From Oscillibacter sp. (GTDB lineage Bacteria > Bacillota > Clostridia > Oscillospirales > Oscillospiraceae), in assembly GCA_017526785.1 (NCBI GenBank), contig JAFXQV010000035.1:1-34442 (forward strand): 34,442 nt of DNA, read 5' to 3'. The notes under the pieces were generated by a model that saw only the letters and a program-made list of their open reading frames with translations, searched no databases and was not told where the DNA came from. A program made the position numbers and the translations under genes. Positions 15,363 through 24,095 of the stretch are shown piece after piece. Within the stretch, counting starts at the first letter, position 1. Each line of letters starts with the position of its first letter.

Positions 15363-16453
15363 GAGGCGTCCGCGAGATAGTAGAAGTCGGATTCGGGCAG
15401 AGCGCCGCCGACGGATTCCGGCGCGGCCTCATGGAGTACGGACAGGTAGCCGGGGAGTATCGCCGACAGTTCGTCGCCGCTGACACAGACAATGTTACAG
15501 TACGGCAAGGCCTTTTCGGCGACGGGTGCCGGGACGATATCCGCCGCGCCGATGAGCGCCGCCGCGTCGGAGACATTTTCGTTGACCCACGCCACGGACG
15601 CCGCGTAGCCGTTCAGGAACTGCGCGACCGCCGCCGGGTGTTCCTGTACGAACGACCGCCGCGCCGCCGCCACGCCCGTAATCAGCGCGGAACCGTTGTC
15701 GAGCGCGTCCCATTCCCGCGTCAGGTCGAGCGCCACGCGCAAGTCCTCCAACTGGTTTTGCGCCACGGTCACGAACGGCTGCGGCAACAGTGCCACCGTC
15801 GCGTTACCCGTCGCAAGCGCGGTAACGCATTCGCTGTGTTCGCTCTTCCAGTCAATCATGACATCAATTTCGGGTTCGAGGCCGTGCTGGCGCAGGAGAT
15901 AATAAAGCGCGTACTCGGGGGTACTGCCCTTGCCGGACGCCGCGATAGTCATGCCGCGCAAATCTTCGATAGACTGCACCGCGTTCCCGTTCTCCACGAT
16001 GTAGAGTACGCCAAGCGTATTGACGGCTAAGGTCACGATTTCGCCGCCCGTACGGTTATAGAGAACCGCCGCCAGATTCGCGGGAATGCAGGCAATGTCC
16101 AATTCGCCCTGAATCAGGCGCGGGGCGACTTCGTCCGGCGACGCCGCGAGCGTGAAGTCATAGTTGCTGTAGGCGTCGTTCGACATGAGTTCGACAAGCC
16201 CCATGGCAGTAGGTCCCTTGAGTGCCGCGATACGAACCGCTACCGGGTCATATTCTGCAGGCATTTCCAGAAGTCCGGCCGTATCGTCAGGGGTTTGAGG
16301 TTCATTCGAGGTTTCGGCAGTCTCCGAAACGCCGTCATCCGGCGCGGATTTTTCGGGCGCGGCACCGCCGCAGCCGCTCAGAAACACCAACAGCAACGCG
16401 GCCAGAAATAACGCCGCATTCCGTTCAATGGTTTGCATATTCGGGAAATTCAT
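15359..16453 (-). CDS. ABC transporter substrate-binding lipoprotein, NMT1/SsuA-like
   Basis: The 364-residue protein has a lipoprotein signal with lipobox LSGC (C28), then an acidic Ser/Thr/Pro linker (about 30-60). The mature domain shows VRIAALKGPTAMGLVELM, GELDIACIPANLAAVLYN and DLRGMTIAASGKGSTPEY, the two-lobe pattern of the NMT1/SsuA/TauA group, where the last segment forms an anion-binding loop in many members. AGAAAGGTC precedes ATG 16453; ATG 16438 is a less likely alternative. It is first in the operon and delivers an unknown substrate to the permease-ATPase pair. Only a weak promoter (TTCACG-N17-TAGGAT) could be traced, inside the pnp-distal hairpin region. Confidence 0.88.
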   Translation of the reverse strand: MNFPNMQTIERNAALFLAALLLVFLSGCGGAAPEKSAPDDGVSETAETSNEPQTPDDTAGLLEMPAEYDPVAVRIAALKGPTAMGLVELMSNDAYSNYDFTLAASPDEVAPRLIQGELDIACIPANLAAVLYNRTGGEIVTLAVNTLGVLYIVENGNAVQSIEDLRGMTIAASGKGSTPEYALYYLLRQHGLEPEIDVMIDWKSEHSECVTALATGNATVALLPQPFVTVAQNQLEDLRVALDLTREWDALDNGSALITGVAAARRSFVQEHPAAVAQFLNGYAASVAWVNENVSDAAALIGAADIVPAPVAEKALPYCNIVCVSGDELSAILPGYLSVLHEAAPESVGGALPESDFYYLADAS

Positions 16454-16486
16454 GCTTGAATCTGACCTTTCTGTAATCCTATCGGA

Positions 16487-16521
16487 CGGGAAAAGGAACG
16501 TGAAAACATGTCCTTTTCCCG
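16487..16521 (-). terminator. Hairpin after pnp
   Basis: CGGGAAAAGGA (16487-16497) and TCCTTTTCCCG (16511-16521) form a perfect 11-bp stem with a 13-base loop, starting 8 bases past the pnp stop. No U-tract follows on the minus strand, so some readthrough into the ABC operon is possible. Confidence 0.65.
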
Positions 16522-16529
16522 TTTCCGGC

Positions 16530-18683
16530 TTACTTCATCCGCGCTCCGCCCCGGCGTTCCCGGTTCTGGATATCCCGCATGGCGTCGCGGTGGGACAGAT
16601 TGACACGTCCCTTGTCGTCAATGTCCATGACCTTGACCCACATCATGTCGCCGATACGGCAGGCGTCCTCCACGCGGTCAATACGGTGGTCGGCGAGGCG
16701 CGAGATATGCACGAGGCCGTCCTTGCCGGGGGCGAGTTCCACGAACGCGCCAAACGCCATGATTCTGACGACCCGCCCGTAGTACAGTTGCCCGACTTCC
16801 GGCACAAACACAATGTCGTCAATATACTTTTTCGCGGCGTCACATCCGGCGGCCTCCGAACAGGCAATGAAAATCGTGCCGTCGTCGTTGATGTCGATTT
16901 TCGCGCCTGTGTCGGCGATAATCTTCTGAATGACGCTTCCGCCCTTGCCGATAACGTCCCGGATTTTGTCGGGGTCGATGTGCATGGTAATCATCTTGGG
17001 GGCGTAGCGGGAGACTTCCGTCCGGGGCGCGCCGATGGCGGGCAACATCACTTGGTCGATAATCTCACAACGGGCGTCATAGGTGATATCCAGCGCGTTC
17101 CGGATGATTTCCATAGACAGGCCGTCGTTTTTCAAGTCCATTTGAATGGCGGTAATGCCCTTTTTGGTTCCGGCTACTTTGAAGTCCATTTCCCCGTGGA
17201 AGTCCTCCACGCCCTGAATGTCGATAAAGGTCGTGAAAGCGCCGTCGTCGTCCTGAATCAGCCCGCAGGAAATGCCCGCGACGGGCGCGGTAATCGGCAC
17301 TCCGGCGTCCATGAGCGCGAGTGTCGAGCCGCAGACGGAACCTTGTGACGTGGAACCGTTCGAGGACAACACTTCGCTGACAACGCGGATGGAGTACGGG
17401 AAAGTCTCCGTGTCGGGAATCACGGGCAGTAAAGCGCGTTCGGCGAGCGCCCCGTGGCCGATTTCGCGGCGTCCCGGAGAACGTGACGGCTTCGCCTCCC
17501 CGACAGAGTAGCCGGGGAAATTGTAGTGGTGCAGATACCGTTTCTCGGTGTCCTCCCAGATGTTGTCCAGCTTCTGGTTTGCGGAGAGGGTGTCGAGCGT
17601 GACAATGGACAGGACTTGTGTCTGTCCGCGCGTGAACAGACCCGAACCGTGTACGCGGGGCAGTACACCGACTTCCGCCGCCAAGGGGCGGATTTCGTTC
17701 TTTGCGCGTCCGTCGACGCGGTGGCCTTCGAGTAACCACGCCTTGACAATCTTTTTCTGGAACTTGTACGTGAACTCCTCCAGATACTGGTCAAGTTCCG
17801 GGTACGTTTCCAGATACGCTTCCCGCCACTTGTCGACCATGGCGTTCCAGCGGGTTTCGCGTACGTTCTTGTCGTCGGTGTCCATAGCGGCCTTGGCCTC
17901 GTCCTCGTACTTGGACACAATCTCGTCGAACAGCTCCTGATTGAACGCGGCGTGCGGGTAGTCGAATTTGGGCTTGCCGACTTCCTCCACCATGCGGTTG
18001 ATAAGCGCGACCTGTTTCTGATTTTCTTCGTGCGCGAACTGGATGGCGCGGAACATCGTGGCGTTGTCAATCTGGTTTGCCCCGGCTTCAATCATGACAA
18101 CTTTCTTTTCGGTGGAAACCACAGTCACGTCCAAGTCGCTGACTTTCCGCTGTTCGCTGTCGGGATTGAGAACGAGTTGCCCGTCAATCATGCCGATTTT
18201 GGACGCGCCGACGGGTCCCGCCCACGGGATGTCCGAAATGGCCAGCGCGGCGGACGTGCCGATTAAGGCCGCGATTTCCGGGGAGCAGTCGTGTTCCACG
18301 CTCATGACGGTGGCGGTCACGGACACGTCGTTTCGGAAGTCGTACGGGAACAGGGGGCGGATGGGGCGGTCAATGACGCGGGAAGTCAGAATAGCCCTTT
18401 CGCCGGGTCGGCCTTCGCGGCGGGTGAAACTGCCGGGAATGCGTCCGACGGCGTACAATTTCTCCTCAAAGTCGACGCTCAGCGGGAAGAAGTCGACGCC
18501 CTCGCGGGGACGCGGCGCGGCCGTCACGCACACCAACACGCGGGTGTCGCCGTAGCCGACCATGACAGCGCCGTTGGCCAGTTCGGCAAGTTTTCCGGTT
18601 TCGAGCGTCAGGGGATGTCCGGCAAGGTTCATTTCATATTTGCGGTACTGCGGGAACGTTCTTTGATGAATAATGGTTGACAT
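16530..18683 (-). CDS. pnp: Polyribonucleotide nucleotidyltransferase (PNPase)
   Basis: The 717-residue protein has the full PNPase plan: a first RNase PH domain (about 15-150) with DFFPLSVDFEEKLYAVGRIP and RPLFP, an all-helical linker (about 240-315), the second, catalytic RNase PH domain (about 325-560) with GSTSQGSVCGSTLALMDAG and VEDFHGEMDFKVAGT (acidic residues around 493-500), a KH domain (563-625) with the GKGG loop at 579-582, and an S1 domain (630-702). It degrades RNA 3' to 5' using phosphate. TTAGGAGT before ATG 18683 and homology fix the start; the frame stays open upstream by chance. It follows rpsO, the order conserved across bacteria, and a long leader hairpin lies in front. 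Confidence 0.98.
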   Translation of the reverse strand: MSTIIHQRTFPQYRKYEMNLAGHPLTLETGKLAELANGAVMVGYGDTRVLVCVTAAPRPREGVDFFPLSVDFEEKLYAVGRIPGSFTRREGRPGERAILTSRVIDRPIRPLFPYDFRNDVSVTATVMSVEHDCSPEIAALIGTSAALAISDIPWAGPVGASKIGMIDGQLVLNPDSEQRKVSDLDVTVVSTEKKVVMIEAGANQIDNATMFRAIQFAHEENQKQVALINRMVEEVGKPKFDYPHAAFNQELFDEIVSKYEDEAKAAMDTDDKNVRETRWNAMVDKWREAYLETYPELDQYLEEFTYKFQKKIVKAWLLEGHRVDGRAKNEIRPLAAEVGVLPRVHGSGLFTRGQTQVLSIVTLDTLSANQKLDNIWEDTEKRYLHHYNFPGYSVGEAKPSRSPGRREIGHGALAERALLPVIPDTETFPYSIRVVSEVLSSNGSTSQGSVCGSTLALMDAGVPITAPVAGISCGLIQDDDGAFTTFIDIQGVEDFHGEMDFKVAGTKKGITAIQMDLKNDGLSMEIIRNALDITYDARCEIIDQVMLPAIGAPRTEVSRYAPKMITMHIDPDKIRDVIGKGGSVIQKIIADTGAKIDINDDGTIFIACSEAAGCDAAKKYIDDIVFVPEVGQLYYGRVVRIMAFGAFVELAPGKDGLVHISRLADHRIDRVEDACRIGDMMWVKVMDIDDKGRVNLSHRDAMRDIQNRERRGGARMK

Positions 18684-18712
18684 GAAAAAGACTCCTAATT
18701 CTTTTCTGAATT

Positions 18713-18789
18713 TGGGGAGCGGTCTTTTCGCATTTGGCAACGCGTCCGGCGGAGCGGGCGCAGTGCCAAACACAAAAAGCACTCCCCAC
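18713..18789 (-). promoter_or_regulatory. Long stem-loop in the pnp leader
   Basis: Nested helices: outer TGGGGAG (18713-18719) with CTCCCC(A) (18782-18788), middle TTTGGCA (18733-18739) with TGCCAAA (18764-18770), and inner GCGTCCG (18742-18748) with CGGGCGC (18755-18761, one G-U). Together they give a 77-base interrupted stem between the rpsO terminator and pnp. In Escherichia coli a similar rpsO-pnp stem is cut by RNase III and lets PNPase control its own mRNA; the same role here is inference. Confidence 0.6.
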
Positions 18790-18801
18790 GCGCAAAAGGG
18801 C

Positions 18802-18820
18802 GACGGAGGTTGTCTCCGTC
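18802..18820 (-). terminator. Terminator of rpsO
   Basis: GACGGAG (18802-18808) and CTCCGTC (18814-18820) with flanking GGG/CCC pairing form a compact stem, followed on the minus strand by GCCCTTTTG. It lies 12 bases past the rpsO stop and probably lets part of the transcripts continue to pnp. Confidence 0.8.
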
Positions 18821-18832
18821 ACCCCGCCTGTC

Positions 18833-19099
18833 TTATTTCCGGATACCCAGCTTGGCAATCAGGGCGCGGTAACGCTCAATGTCCTTACGCTGGAGGTAGT
18901 CGAGGAGGCTCCGGCGTTTGCCGACCATCTTTAACAGGCCGCGGTTGGAGTGCTTGTCCTGCGGGTTGCGGCGCATGTGTTCGGTCAGAACGTTGATGCG
19001 TTCGGTGAGAATGGCAATCTGGACTTCCGGGGAGCCGGTGTCGTTCTCGTGGGTGCGGTTCGCGTCGATGATAGCGGTTTTCTGGTCTTTGCGCAGCAT
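18833..19099 (-). CDS. rpsO: 30S ribosomal protein S15
   Basis: The 88-residue protein is of exact family length. It shows [20 protein letters not shown], the highly conserved segment that binds the 16S rRNA three-way junction, then [20 protein letters not shown] and a C-terminal [21 protein letters not shown] precedes ATG 19099; the frame upstream of it is leader. The leader is about 90 bases and contains GTTTCG (19141-19146) / CGAAAC (19164-19169), a possible part of an S15 autoregulatory fold, but I cannot recognise a known leader motif with certainty. It is followed by a terminator and pnp. Confidence 0.98.
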   Translation of the reverse strand: MLRKDQKTAIIDANRTHENDTGSPEVQIAILTERINVLTEHMRRNPQDKHSNRGLLKMVGKRRSLLDYLQRKDIERYRALIAKLGIRK

Positions 19100-19194
19100 G
19101 GATGAATCCACCTTTCTTTTCTGATGCCCGTCGGAACCGCGTTTCGGGACAAGGGGCAATCCGCGAAACATGGCACCGGGGTCGCGTAACGCGG

Positions 19195-19223
19195 ATTATA
19201 CCATAGCTTTCCCGGCTTGTAAA
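19195..19223 (-). promoter_or_regulatory. Promoter of rpsO-pnp
   Basis: Minus strand TTTACA (19218-19223), 17 bases, TATAAT (19195-19200). Confidence 0.85.
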
Positions 19224-19289
19224 GCGCTATTTTCACAAAAAGTTACTTCTGTATGTGTACACGGTTTCTTGGCAAAATTCGCTTTGCGG

Positions 19290-19351
19290 CGGAGGGGCAA
19301 AACGAACCTTGCCAACAAATCCTTTCAGCATACTTGACTGCACAGGTCGAA
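19290..19351 (+). repeat. Interspersed 62-bp repeat, copy 1
   Basis: From CGGAGGGGCAAAACGAACC to GCACAGGTCGAA this stretch differs from 33961-34022 at only three of 62 positions, and the first 39 bases are identical. It lies in the gap between rpsO and the 1039-residue gene (19224-19427). The bases just before it (GGCAAAATTCGCTTTGCGG) form part of a short imperfect dyad. Confidence 0.92.
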
Positions 19352-19361
19352 TTTTTTACGA

Positions 19362-19385
19362 AAGCCGCCGAAAATTCGGCGGCTT
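19362..19385 (-). terminator. Terminator of the MATE/1039-residue operon
   Basis: AAGCCGCCGAA-AA-TTCGGCGGCTT is a perfect 11-bp inverted repeat, 42 bases past the stop at 19428. On the minus strand it is followed by TCGTAAAAAATTC rather than a U-run, so efficiency is uncertain. Confidence 0.6.
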
Positions 19386-19427
19386 CAGTCAAGGGATTTG
19401 CAACTTATGCCGGAGCGCCCCGCAAAG

Positions 19428-22400
19428 TCAGGCATTCTCGCGGGGGGCGTCCTCCATGCGGTACTCGAAGTAGTCCGGGGTTTCGAGGCGTTCGCGCTGT
19501 TCGTCGCGGGTCATGACGCTGTCCGGGTTCTGGTACAGGATAGTCGCCGTTTCGTTGTCGATATAGAGCGTGTCCCCGGTCGCGCCCTGCAGAATCAAAA
19601 GGTGTTCGTTAATTGTCCAGAGCGTGACGGGGTTGACCTGTTCAAAGTAATCGTCGGCCTTGTCGTGGAAGGCGAGCAAGTCCCCGGTGTCGTCGTCGAT
19701 ATAGTAGAGCGTGGCGGCATACTCCGGGGTCTGGATATCCTCTCCGGGCGGCAGGCTGTTTTCGAGATAGTGAATGTCGCGCAGAACGCCGCAGCCCTCC
19801 GACATGGGGACGGTACGCAGGTCGTCGGCGTCGAAGTCCCAGCACAGCGCCCCGGTGATGACAATCTGCTTCCCGGCAAAGGCGAACTTCCGCGTATCGC
19901 CGATAATGACACTGCTTTCATAGAGCGGGGCGTCGCCATCGGGCTGGAATATCCGGTAGGCGTAGCGGCCTTCCGGGAAGCCGCGGACATCGGAAAGCAC
20001 GGCGTCCGCGACCCCGGCTTGGAAGCGGGACACAGCGCCGTCGGGAGCCGTCAGCGCGATTTCAAAGCGGCTGTCGGCCTCCCCGACGAAGTTTTCCTCC
20101 GCCTGCCAGAGCAGTTTATCGTTTTCGAGCGCGAGCGGGTCGCGCAGGAAAGACGGCCGGAACATCAGCGTGGCGAGTTGGTACGTGATACGGTGATTGG
20201 GGCCGGAGCCGTCCCAAAGGGAAATCCAAAGCGGAGCCTCTTTCCCGGGCGGTTCCATGCGGGAGAGCATGTCGCCCAGTCGGAAGCGTCCGGAGTTGTC
20301 GGCGTCGGGTACGGGCTGAATGCCTAACATCAGTTGCGCGTTCCAGCCGTACGGCAGGCGGAGCGCCACGGTTTCGCCGGGGTCAATGTCGCGGTGCCAG
20401 ACGGCCTCCGAGGACAGGAACGCGTTCCGCCCCCGGAACGTGCAATGCACCACGGGTACGTCGATTTCCACGGGGTATTCCAGCCCGGGCATAGTCAGGG
20501 ACACGCTGTCCACGCCGGGCGGCAACGGTAACGCGTATTGCCGGGTGCGCCCGTTCCAGACAATCCGCACGGCGGCCTCGTCGGCTCCCTCACGGTAGAG
20601 GCGCTTGTCCATGCTGACGCGGCAGCCGTTGACAATCATGTAGTTGTATTCGTCCTGCAGTACGCCGCTCTGGTTGAATACCTGCACGCGGTGGGGGACG
20701 TGGGGGGTGTCGGGGGGAGTGAACAGAATCTCACTCTGCCCGATTTCGAGCGCCTCGGGGGGGTAGGCCACGCCGTCGACCCGCACGCGGTAGCGGAGGG
20801 CGCGGTCGCGGTCAGTCATTTTAATAAGAAGCTGGAACGCGCCCGGATAGAGGTCATGGAGCTTGCCGCGTACGTCCACGCGGGCGAGTTCCACGCGCCG
20901 GACGGACGTATGGTGCCGGAAGCGGGAGACGGCCGCCGACACGACTTCCTGTCCGTCCACGCACAGTTGGGAGAGGGTGTCCATGCGCAGACGGTAGAGC
21001 CGCCCGGGGAAGTCACAGCGCACGGCGTCGCCGCCGTTGACGGACACTTCCTGTGCGTCGCCGACGAAGAGCCACGCCGTGCCGGATTTGGGTTTCCGGA
21101 AGTTCCCGGCCTCATCGAACAACAGCCAGCGGCGGCGGAGTTCCTCCCCGGAGCGGTACAGCAGTCCGCCCATGTACTCGACTTCCACGCGCAGTTCCGG
21201 CGGACGCGAGAAGTCGTACTTGGTTTCGTCGAGGGGCAGGAAGCGTCCGGCGGTCGTGGGGACGACGCCGGAGGCGTCGAGCGTCTCGGCGTAAATGAGG
21301 GCGTCGCCCTGAAAGACGCGGAACGCGGGACGCGCTTCCCCGGACACGGGCAGGCGGATTCCGGGCAGTTCCAGCCCGACGCGCTCCCCGCGCATGGCGT
21401 AGCGCGCGGACACGCTCCCGCCCGACACCGCCACGTATTCCGCGCGACTGGTGCGGCGCGCCTCCTGAATGCGGGCGCGTTCGGCCGCGCCCTTGCGCTG
21501 GTACCACTCCGTCAGGAGCTGGTTCCAGTAATCGCGGGACGTGTCCAGCTTTTCCTCTTTGAGCAGGGCGTCCATTTTCCGCACCAGTTCGTCGCAGAGC
21601 GCCACGGCGTACGCCGGACGGTAGCGGAACATTGTGTGAAGGCCGGAAATCGCGGGGCTTTCGTTGATGAACATGTCCTCTTTGCGCGGCCGCCCGATTT
21701 TATGACTTTTCGGCCGGGCGAGTTTGCGTTCCTCGGCGAGCGGGTCGCGTTCCGTGGCCTCGGCCTCCCAGCGGCTGAGCAGGTCTTCCGCCAGCACCCC
21801 GAAGCCCACGTCCCCGGCGCGGTACTGGTAGCGCAGTGTCCGCGTGTAGAAGTGGAACAGTTCCCGGAAAAGGTTCTCCATCTCGGAGCGCGGCGCGAGC
21901 GCGTGCAACAATAAAGTGGTGCTGTACTGCAAGCGCCCCTTGGGTGCCAGAAAGCGCTTGTAGAACTCCATCACGGTGTCGACGGCCATCGTGAAGCCGT
22001 CCAACAGGCGTTCTTCCGCCGTGGACGAGTTCTCGGTGTGTACGCCGAACTGCTGGAACAGGTAGCGCCAGAAGGCGCTCTCCGCACCGTTGCTGTCCCT
22101 GTCCTGCCAGTTCCAGCCGCGAATGAGCCGGATGGCCTCCAAGACCAGCACGGCGCATTCCTTGCGCTCTGCGGAGTAGTCCGCCCGGAGAAACTGCTTG
22201 ACCGTGGTTTTCGACGCGTTGTAAAGCAGGCGGTCCTCCTCCGGCGTGAGAATGTAGGAACCCGCCAGCGGGTACTTCCGGAAAATGAAGTGTGCCAAGT
22301 CGGCGGCCTCGAAGCCGCCGGGGGCGTTGGTCTTGCCGCGCGGACGCATATCCTGCTCGACGTACCCGGTCTCCGCCCATATCAGGCCGCGCTCGGCGAG

Positions 22401-22547
22401 CCATTGCGCGGGGGTCTGTCCCGCCGACAGGGAAAGCCGATTCAGCGTGCTATGGAGCTTTTCCTTTTTCCGCAACTGGCTCGCGTACACAGTCCCGTCG
22501 GGGAACATCTTCCCCAGACGGGTGAGTAAAGTTTTTTCCTCTGTCAT
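19428..22547 (-). CDS. Unrecognised 1039-residue beta-rich protein
   Basis: I do not recognise this family. The first third (about 1-360) is mostly helical and charged, with segments such as FRKYPLAGSYILTPEEDRLL, and ends in the basic linker KSHKIGRPRKED. The rest (about 370-960) looks like a chain of beta-sandwich domains with alternating hydrophobic strands (ELRVEVEYMGGLLYRS, RALRYRVRVDGV, AVRIVWNG), including a well-defined block WISLWDGSGPNHRITYQLA to GRYAYRIFQP. The last 110 residues are acidic, with repeated Y-x-D motifs (TLYYIDDDTGDLLAF, TLYIDNETATILYQ). No signal peptide, membrane helix, Walker motif or nuclease motif was found, so it is probably cytoplasmic. GGAGG precedes ATG 22547. 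It starts 41 bases after the MATE gene and is likely co-transcribed with it. The function is unknown; no partner gene of a known defence or surface system lies nearby. Confidence 0.85.
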   Translation of the reverse strand: MTEEKTLLTRLGKMFPDGTVYASQLRKKEKLHSTLNRLSLSAGQTPAQWLAERGLIWAETGYVEQDMRPRGKTNAPGGFEAADLAHFIFRKYPLAGSYILTPEEDRLLYNASKTTVKQFLRADYSAERKECAVLVLEAIRLIRGWNWQDRDSNGAESAFWRYLFQQFGVHTENSSTAEERLLDGFTMAVDTVMEFYKRFLAPKGRLQYSTTLLLHALAPRSEMENLFRELFHFYTRTLRYQYRAGDVGFGVLAEDLLSRWEAEATERDPLAEERKLARPKSHKIGRPRKEDMFINESPAISGLHTMFRYRPAYAVALCDELVRKMDALLKEEKLDTSRDYWNQLLTEWYQRKGAAERARIQEARRTSRAEYVAVSGGSVSARYAMRGERVGLELPGIRLPVSGEARPAFRVFQGDALIYAETLDASGVVPTTAGRFLPLDETKYDFSRPPELRVEVEYMGGLLYRSGEELRRRWLLFDEAGNFRKPKSGTAWLFVGDAQEVSVNGGDAVRCDFPGRLYRLRMDTLSQLCVDGQEVVSAAVSRFRHHTSVRRVELARVDVRGKLHDLYPGAFQLLIKMTDRDRALRYRVRVDGVAYPPEALEIGQSEILFTPPDTPHVPHRVQVFNQSGVLQDEYNYMIVNGCRVSMDKRLYREGADEAAVRIVWNGRTRQYALPLPPGVDSVSLTMPGLEYPVEIDVPVVHCTFRGRNAFLSSEAVWHRDIDPGETVALRLPYGWNAQLMLGIQPVPDADNSGRFRLGDMLSRMEPPGKEAPLWISLWDGSGPNHRITYQLATLMFRPSFLRDPLALENDKLLWQAEENFVGEADSRFEIALTAPDGAVSRFQAGVADAVLSDVRGFPEGRYAYRIFQPDGDAPLYESSVIIGDTRKFAFAGKQIVITGALCWDFDADDLRTVPMSEGCGVLRDIHYLENSLPPGEDIQTPEYAATLYYIDDDTGDLLAFHDKADDYFEQVNPVTLWTINEHLLILQGATGDTLYIDNETATILYQNPDSVMTRDEQRERLETPDYFEYRMEDAPRENA

Positions 22548-22588
22548 AAGTTCGCCTCCATTCGTCAAGACATTTGCAATAGAATCGT

Positions 22589-23962
22589 TCACGGCGCGAC
22601 GCCGCGCGCGCGGAAATTGTCGTCGGCTTCTCTGAGTGTCCGGCGCAGAAAGACAATGCTCAACAGCATGGACACGCCCTCGGCGATGATGAACGCCAGC
22701 CAGACCAGTTCCAGACGCCCCGTCAGCGACAACAGCCACGCCGCCGGGAGTAGAATTACCAGTTGCCGACACACGGAGATGATGAACGTATGAAACGGGT
22801 TGCCGATTGCCTGAAAGACCGAGCCGGACATGATTCCGAAGCCCGCCAGCGGGAAGCACAGGCTAATCAGGCGCAGGGCGACATAGCCGATTTCGCGCAT
22901 TTCGTCGGACGGGTCGAAGAAGCCTAACAGCACCTCCGGCGCACACTGAAAGACCAGCAGTCCGGCGGACATCATGCACACGGCGGAGACAACCGCCAGT
23001 TTGATAGCGGACTTCATGCGGTCTGGCTTCCCCGCGCCGTAGTTGTAGGAGACAATCGGAATCATGGCGTTGTTGAGGCCGAACACGGGCATAAAGACGA
23101 AACTTTGGAGCTTGAAGTAAGCCCCGAATACGGCGGTAGCGGCCTCTGTGAACGAAATCAGAATCCGGTTCAGGAAGAAGTTCATCACGGAACCCACGGA
23201 CATCATGAGAATGGACGGGAATCCGACACGGTAAATTTCCCGCACAGTGCGGCGGTGCCAGCGGACTTCCTGAATGTCCAAATGCACGTCGGGATTGCGG
23301 CGGATATTGAAGAACAGCGCCAGCAACGCGGCGAGAATCTGTCCGGCGACCGTGGCGACGGCCGCCCCGGCGACTTCTAAACGCGGCATGCCAAACAAGC
23401 CGAAAATCAGTATGGGGTCAAGGATGATATTTGTGACTGCGCCCGTGATTTGCGTCACCATGGAGAGCGCGGTTCGCCCGGTGGCCTGTAACATCCGTTC
23501 AAAGCAGGCCTGCCCGAACACGCCGAGCGACAGCCCCAGACAAATCCCCGTGTAGGCGCTCCCGTAGGAAATAATTTGCGGATTCTCCGTCAGGGCGCGG
23601 AAGAACGCGCCGGAAAAGCAGATTCCCAGCACCGCGAACGCCGCCGCACTGCACAGGCTTAGAAAAATGCCGACATTCGCGGCGCGGTCGACGACATCCT
23701 GCCGTTTTTCGCCCAGAGAGCGCGACAAAAGCGCGTTCATGCCGACCGCCGTACCCATGCCCACGCCAATCATGAGGTTTTGCAACGGGAACGCCAGCGA
23801 GACGGCGTTGAGGGCGTCCTGTCCGAGGCGCGCCACGAAAATGCTGTCCACGACGTTGTAGAGCGCCTGAAAGAGCATGGAAACCATCATCGGCACGGCC
23901 ATGCCAAACAGGAGGCGTCCGACAGGCTGGACGCCCATTTTGTTTTCCGCGGGTGCGGACAT
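22589..23962 (-). CDS. MATE family efflux transporter
   Basis: The 457-residue protein has about 12 membrane helices and normal MATE length. Diagnostic segments are MAVPMMVSMLFQALYNVVDSI (about 22-42) followed by IFVARLGQDALNAVSLAFP, ALLSRSLGEKRQD, and in the second half the matching FGLNNAMIPIVSYNYGAGKP. These fit the DinF/NorM-related Bacillota branch. Such proteins export drugs, flavins or other cationic compounds using a Na+ or H+ gradient; substrate and coupling ion cannot be told here. AAAGGATG before ATG 23962 decides the start. It precedes the 1039-residue gene by 41 bases and follows prfB after a 133-base gap that holds a palindromic repeat. Confidence 0.95.
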   Translation of the reverse strand: MSAPAENKMGVQPVGRLLFGMAVPMMVSMLFQALYNVVDSIFVARLGQDALNAVSLAFPLQNLMIGVGMGTAVGMNALLSRSLGEKRQDVVDRAANVGIFLSLCSAAAFAVLGICFSGAFFRALTENPQIISYGSAYTGICLGLSLGVFGQACFERMLQATGRTALSMVTQITGAVTNIILDPILIFGLFGMPRLEVAGAAVATVAGQILAALLALFFNIRRNPDVHLDIQEVRWHRRTVREIYRVGFPSILMMSVGSVMNFFLNRILISFTEAATAVFGAYFKLQSFVFMPVFGLNNAMIPIVSYNYGAGKPDRMKSAIKLAVVSAVCMMSAGLLVFQCAPEVLLGFFDPSDEMREIGYVALRLISLCFPLAGFGIMSGSVFQAIGNPFHTFIISVCRQLVILLPAAWLLSLTGRLELVWLAFIIAEGVSMLLSIVFLRRTLREADDNFRARGVAP

Positions 23963-24012
23963 AACACACACATCCTTTCTTATCCTCTGTAAAGCAGTCG
24001 AACATGACAGGC

Positions 24013-24077
24013 AAGCCCCCACCCGGCGCGCCGCGCCACTGGTAGAAAATGGCGCGGCATGCCGGATGAGGGGAGGG
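24013..24077. repeat. Palindromic interspersed repeat, copy at prfB-MATE gap
   Basis: An inner perfect stem GCCGCGCCA (24030-24038) / TGGCGCGGC (24050-24058) sits inside an outer imperfect stem (CCCCCACCCGGC / GCCGGATGAGGGG). The left half matches the reverse complement of 30563-30591 apart from one indel and one substitution. The ending GCCGGATGAGGGG resembles REP-like elements common in Clostridia genomes. It fills most of the gap and may protect the prfB 3' end. Confidence 0.75.
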
Positions 24078-24095
24078 CGGTTTCCATGGAGGCGC

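Noticed and set aside
16454-16529. Riboswitch in front of the minus-strand ABC importer
   Set aside because: The gap to pnp is only 76 bases and is taken up by the pnp-distal hairpin; no aptamer pattern is seen.
18684-18782. N-terminal extension of PNPase by 33 residues
   Set aside because: The extension is the leader with the long stem-loop; the ribosome site and family alignment support ATG 18683.
19386-19427. A promoter relic after repeat copy 1 (CAACTTATGC resembling P1)
   Set aside because: There is no -35 box at the right distance and no plus-strand gene follows, so it is recorded only as a similarity.
20538-21914. Plus-strand open frame of 458 codons
   Set aside because: It is antisense to the 1039-residue gene, which itself shows structured domain-like sequence, a good ribosome site and operon spacing.
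22548-22859. N-terminal extension of the 1039-residue protein
   Set aside because: It overlaps the MATE coding sequence in another frame; GGAGG and ATG 22547 mark the true start.
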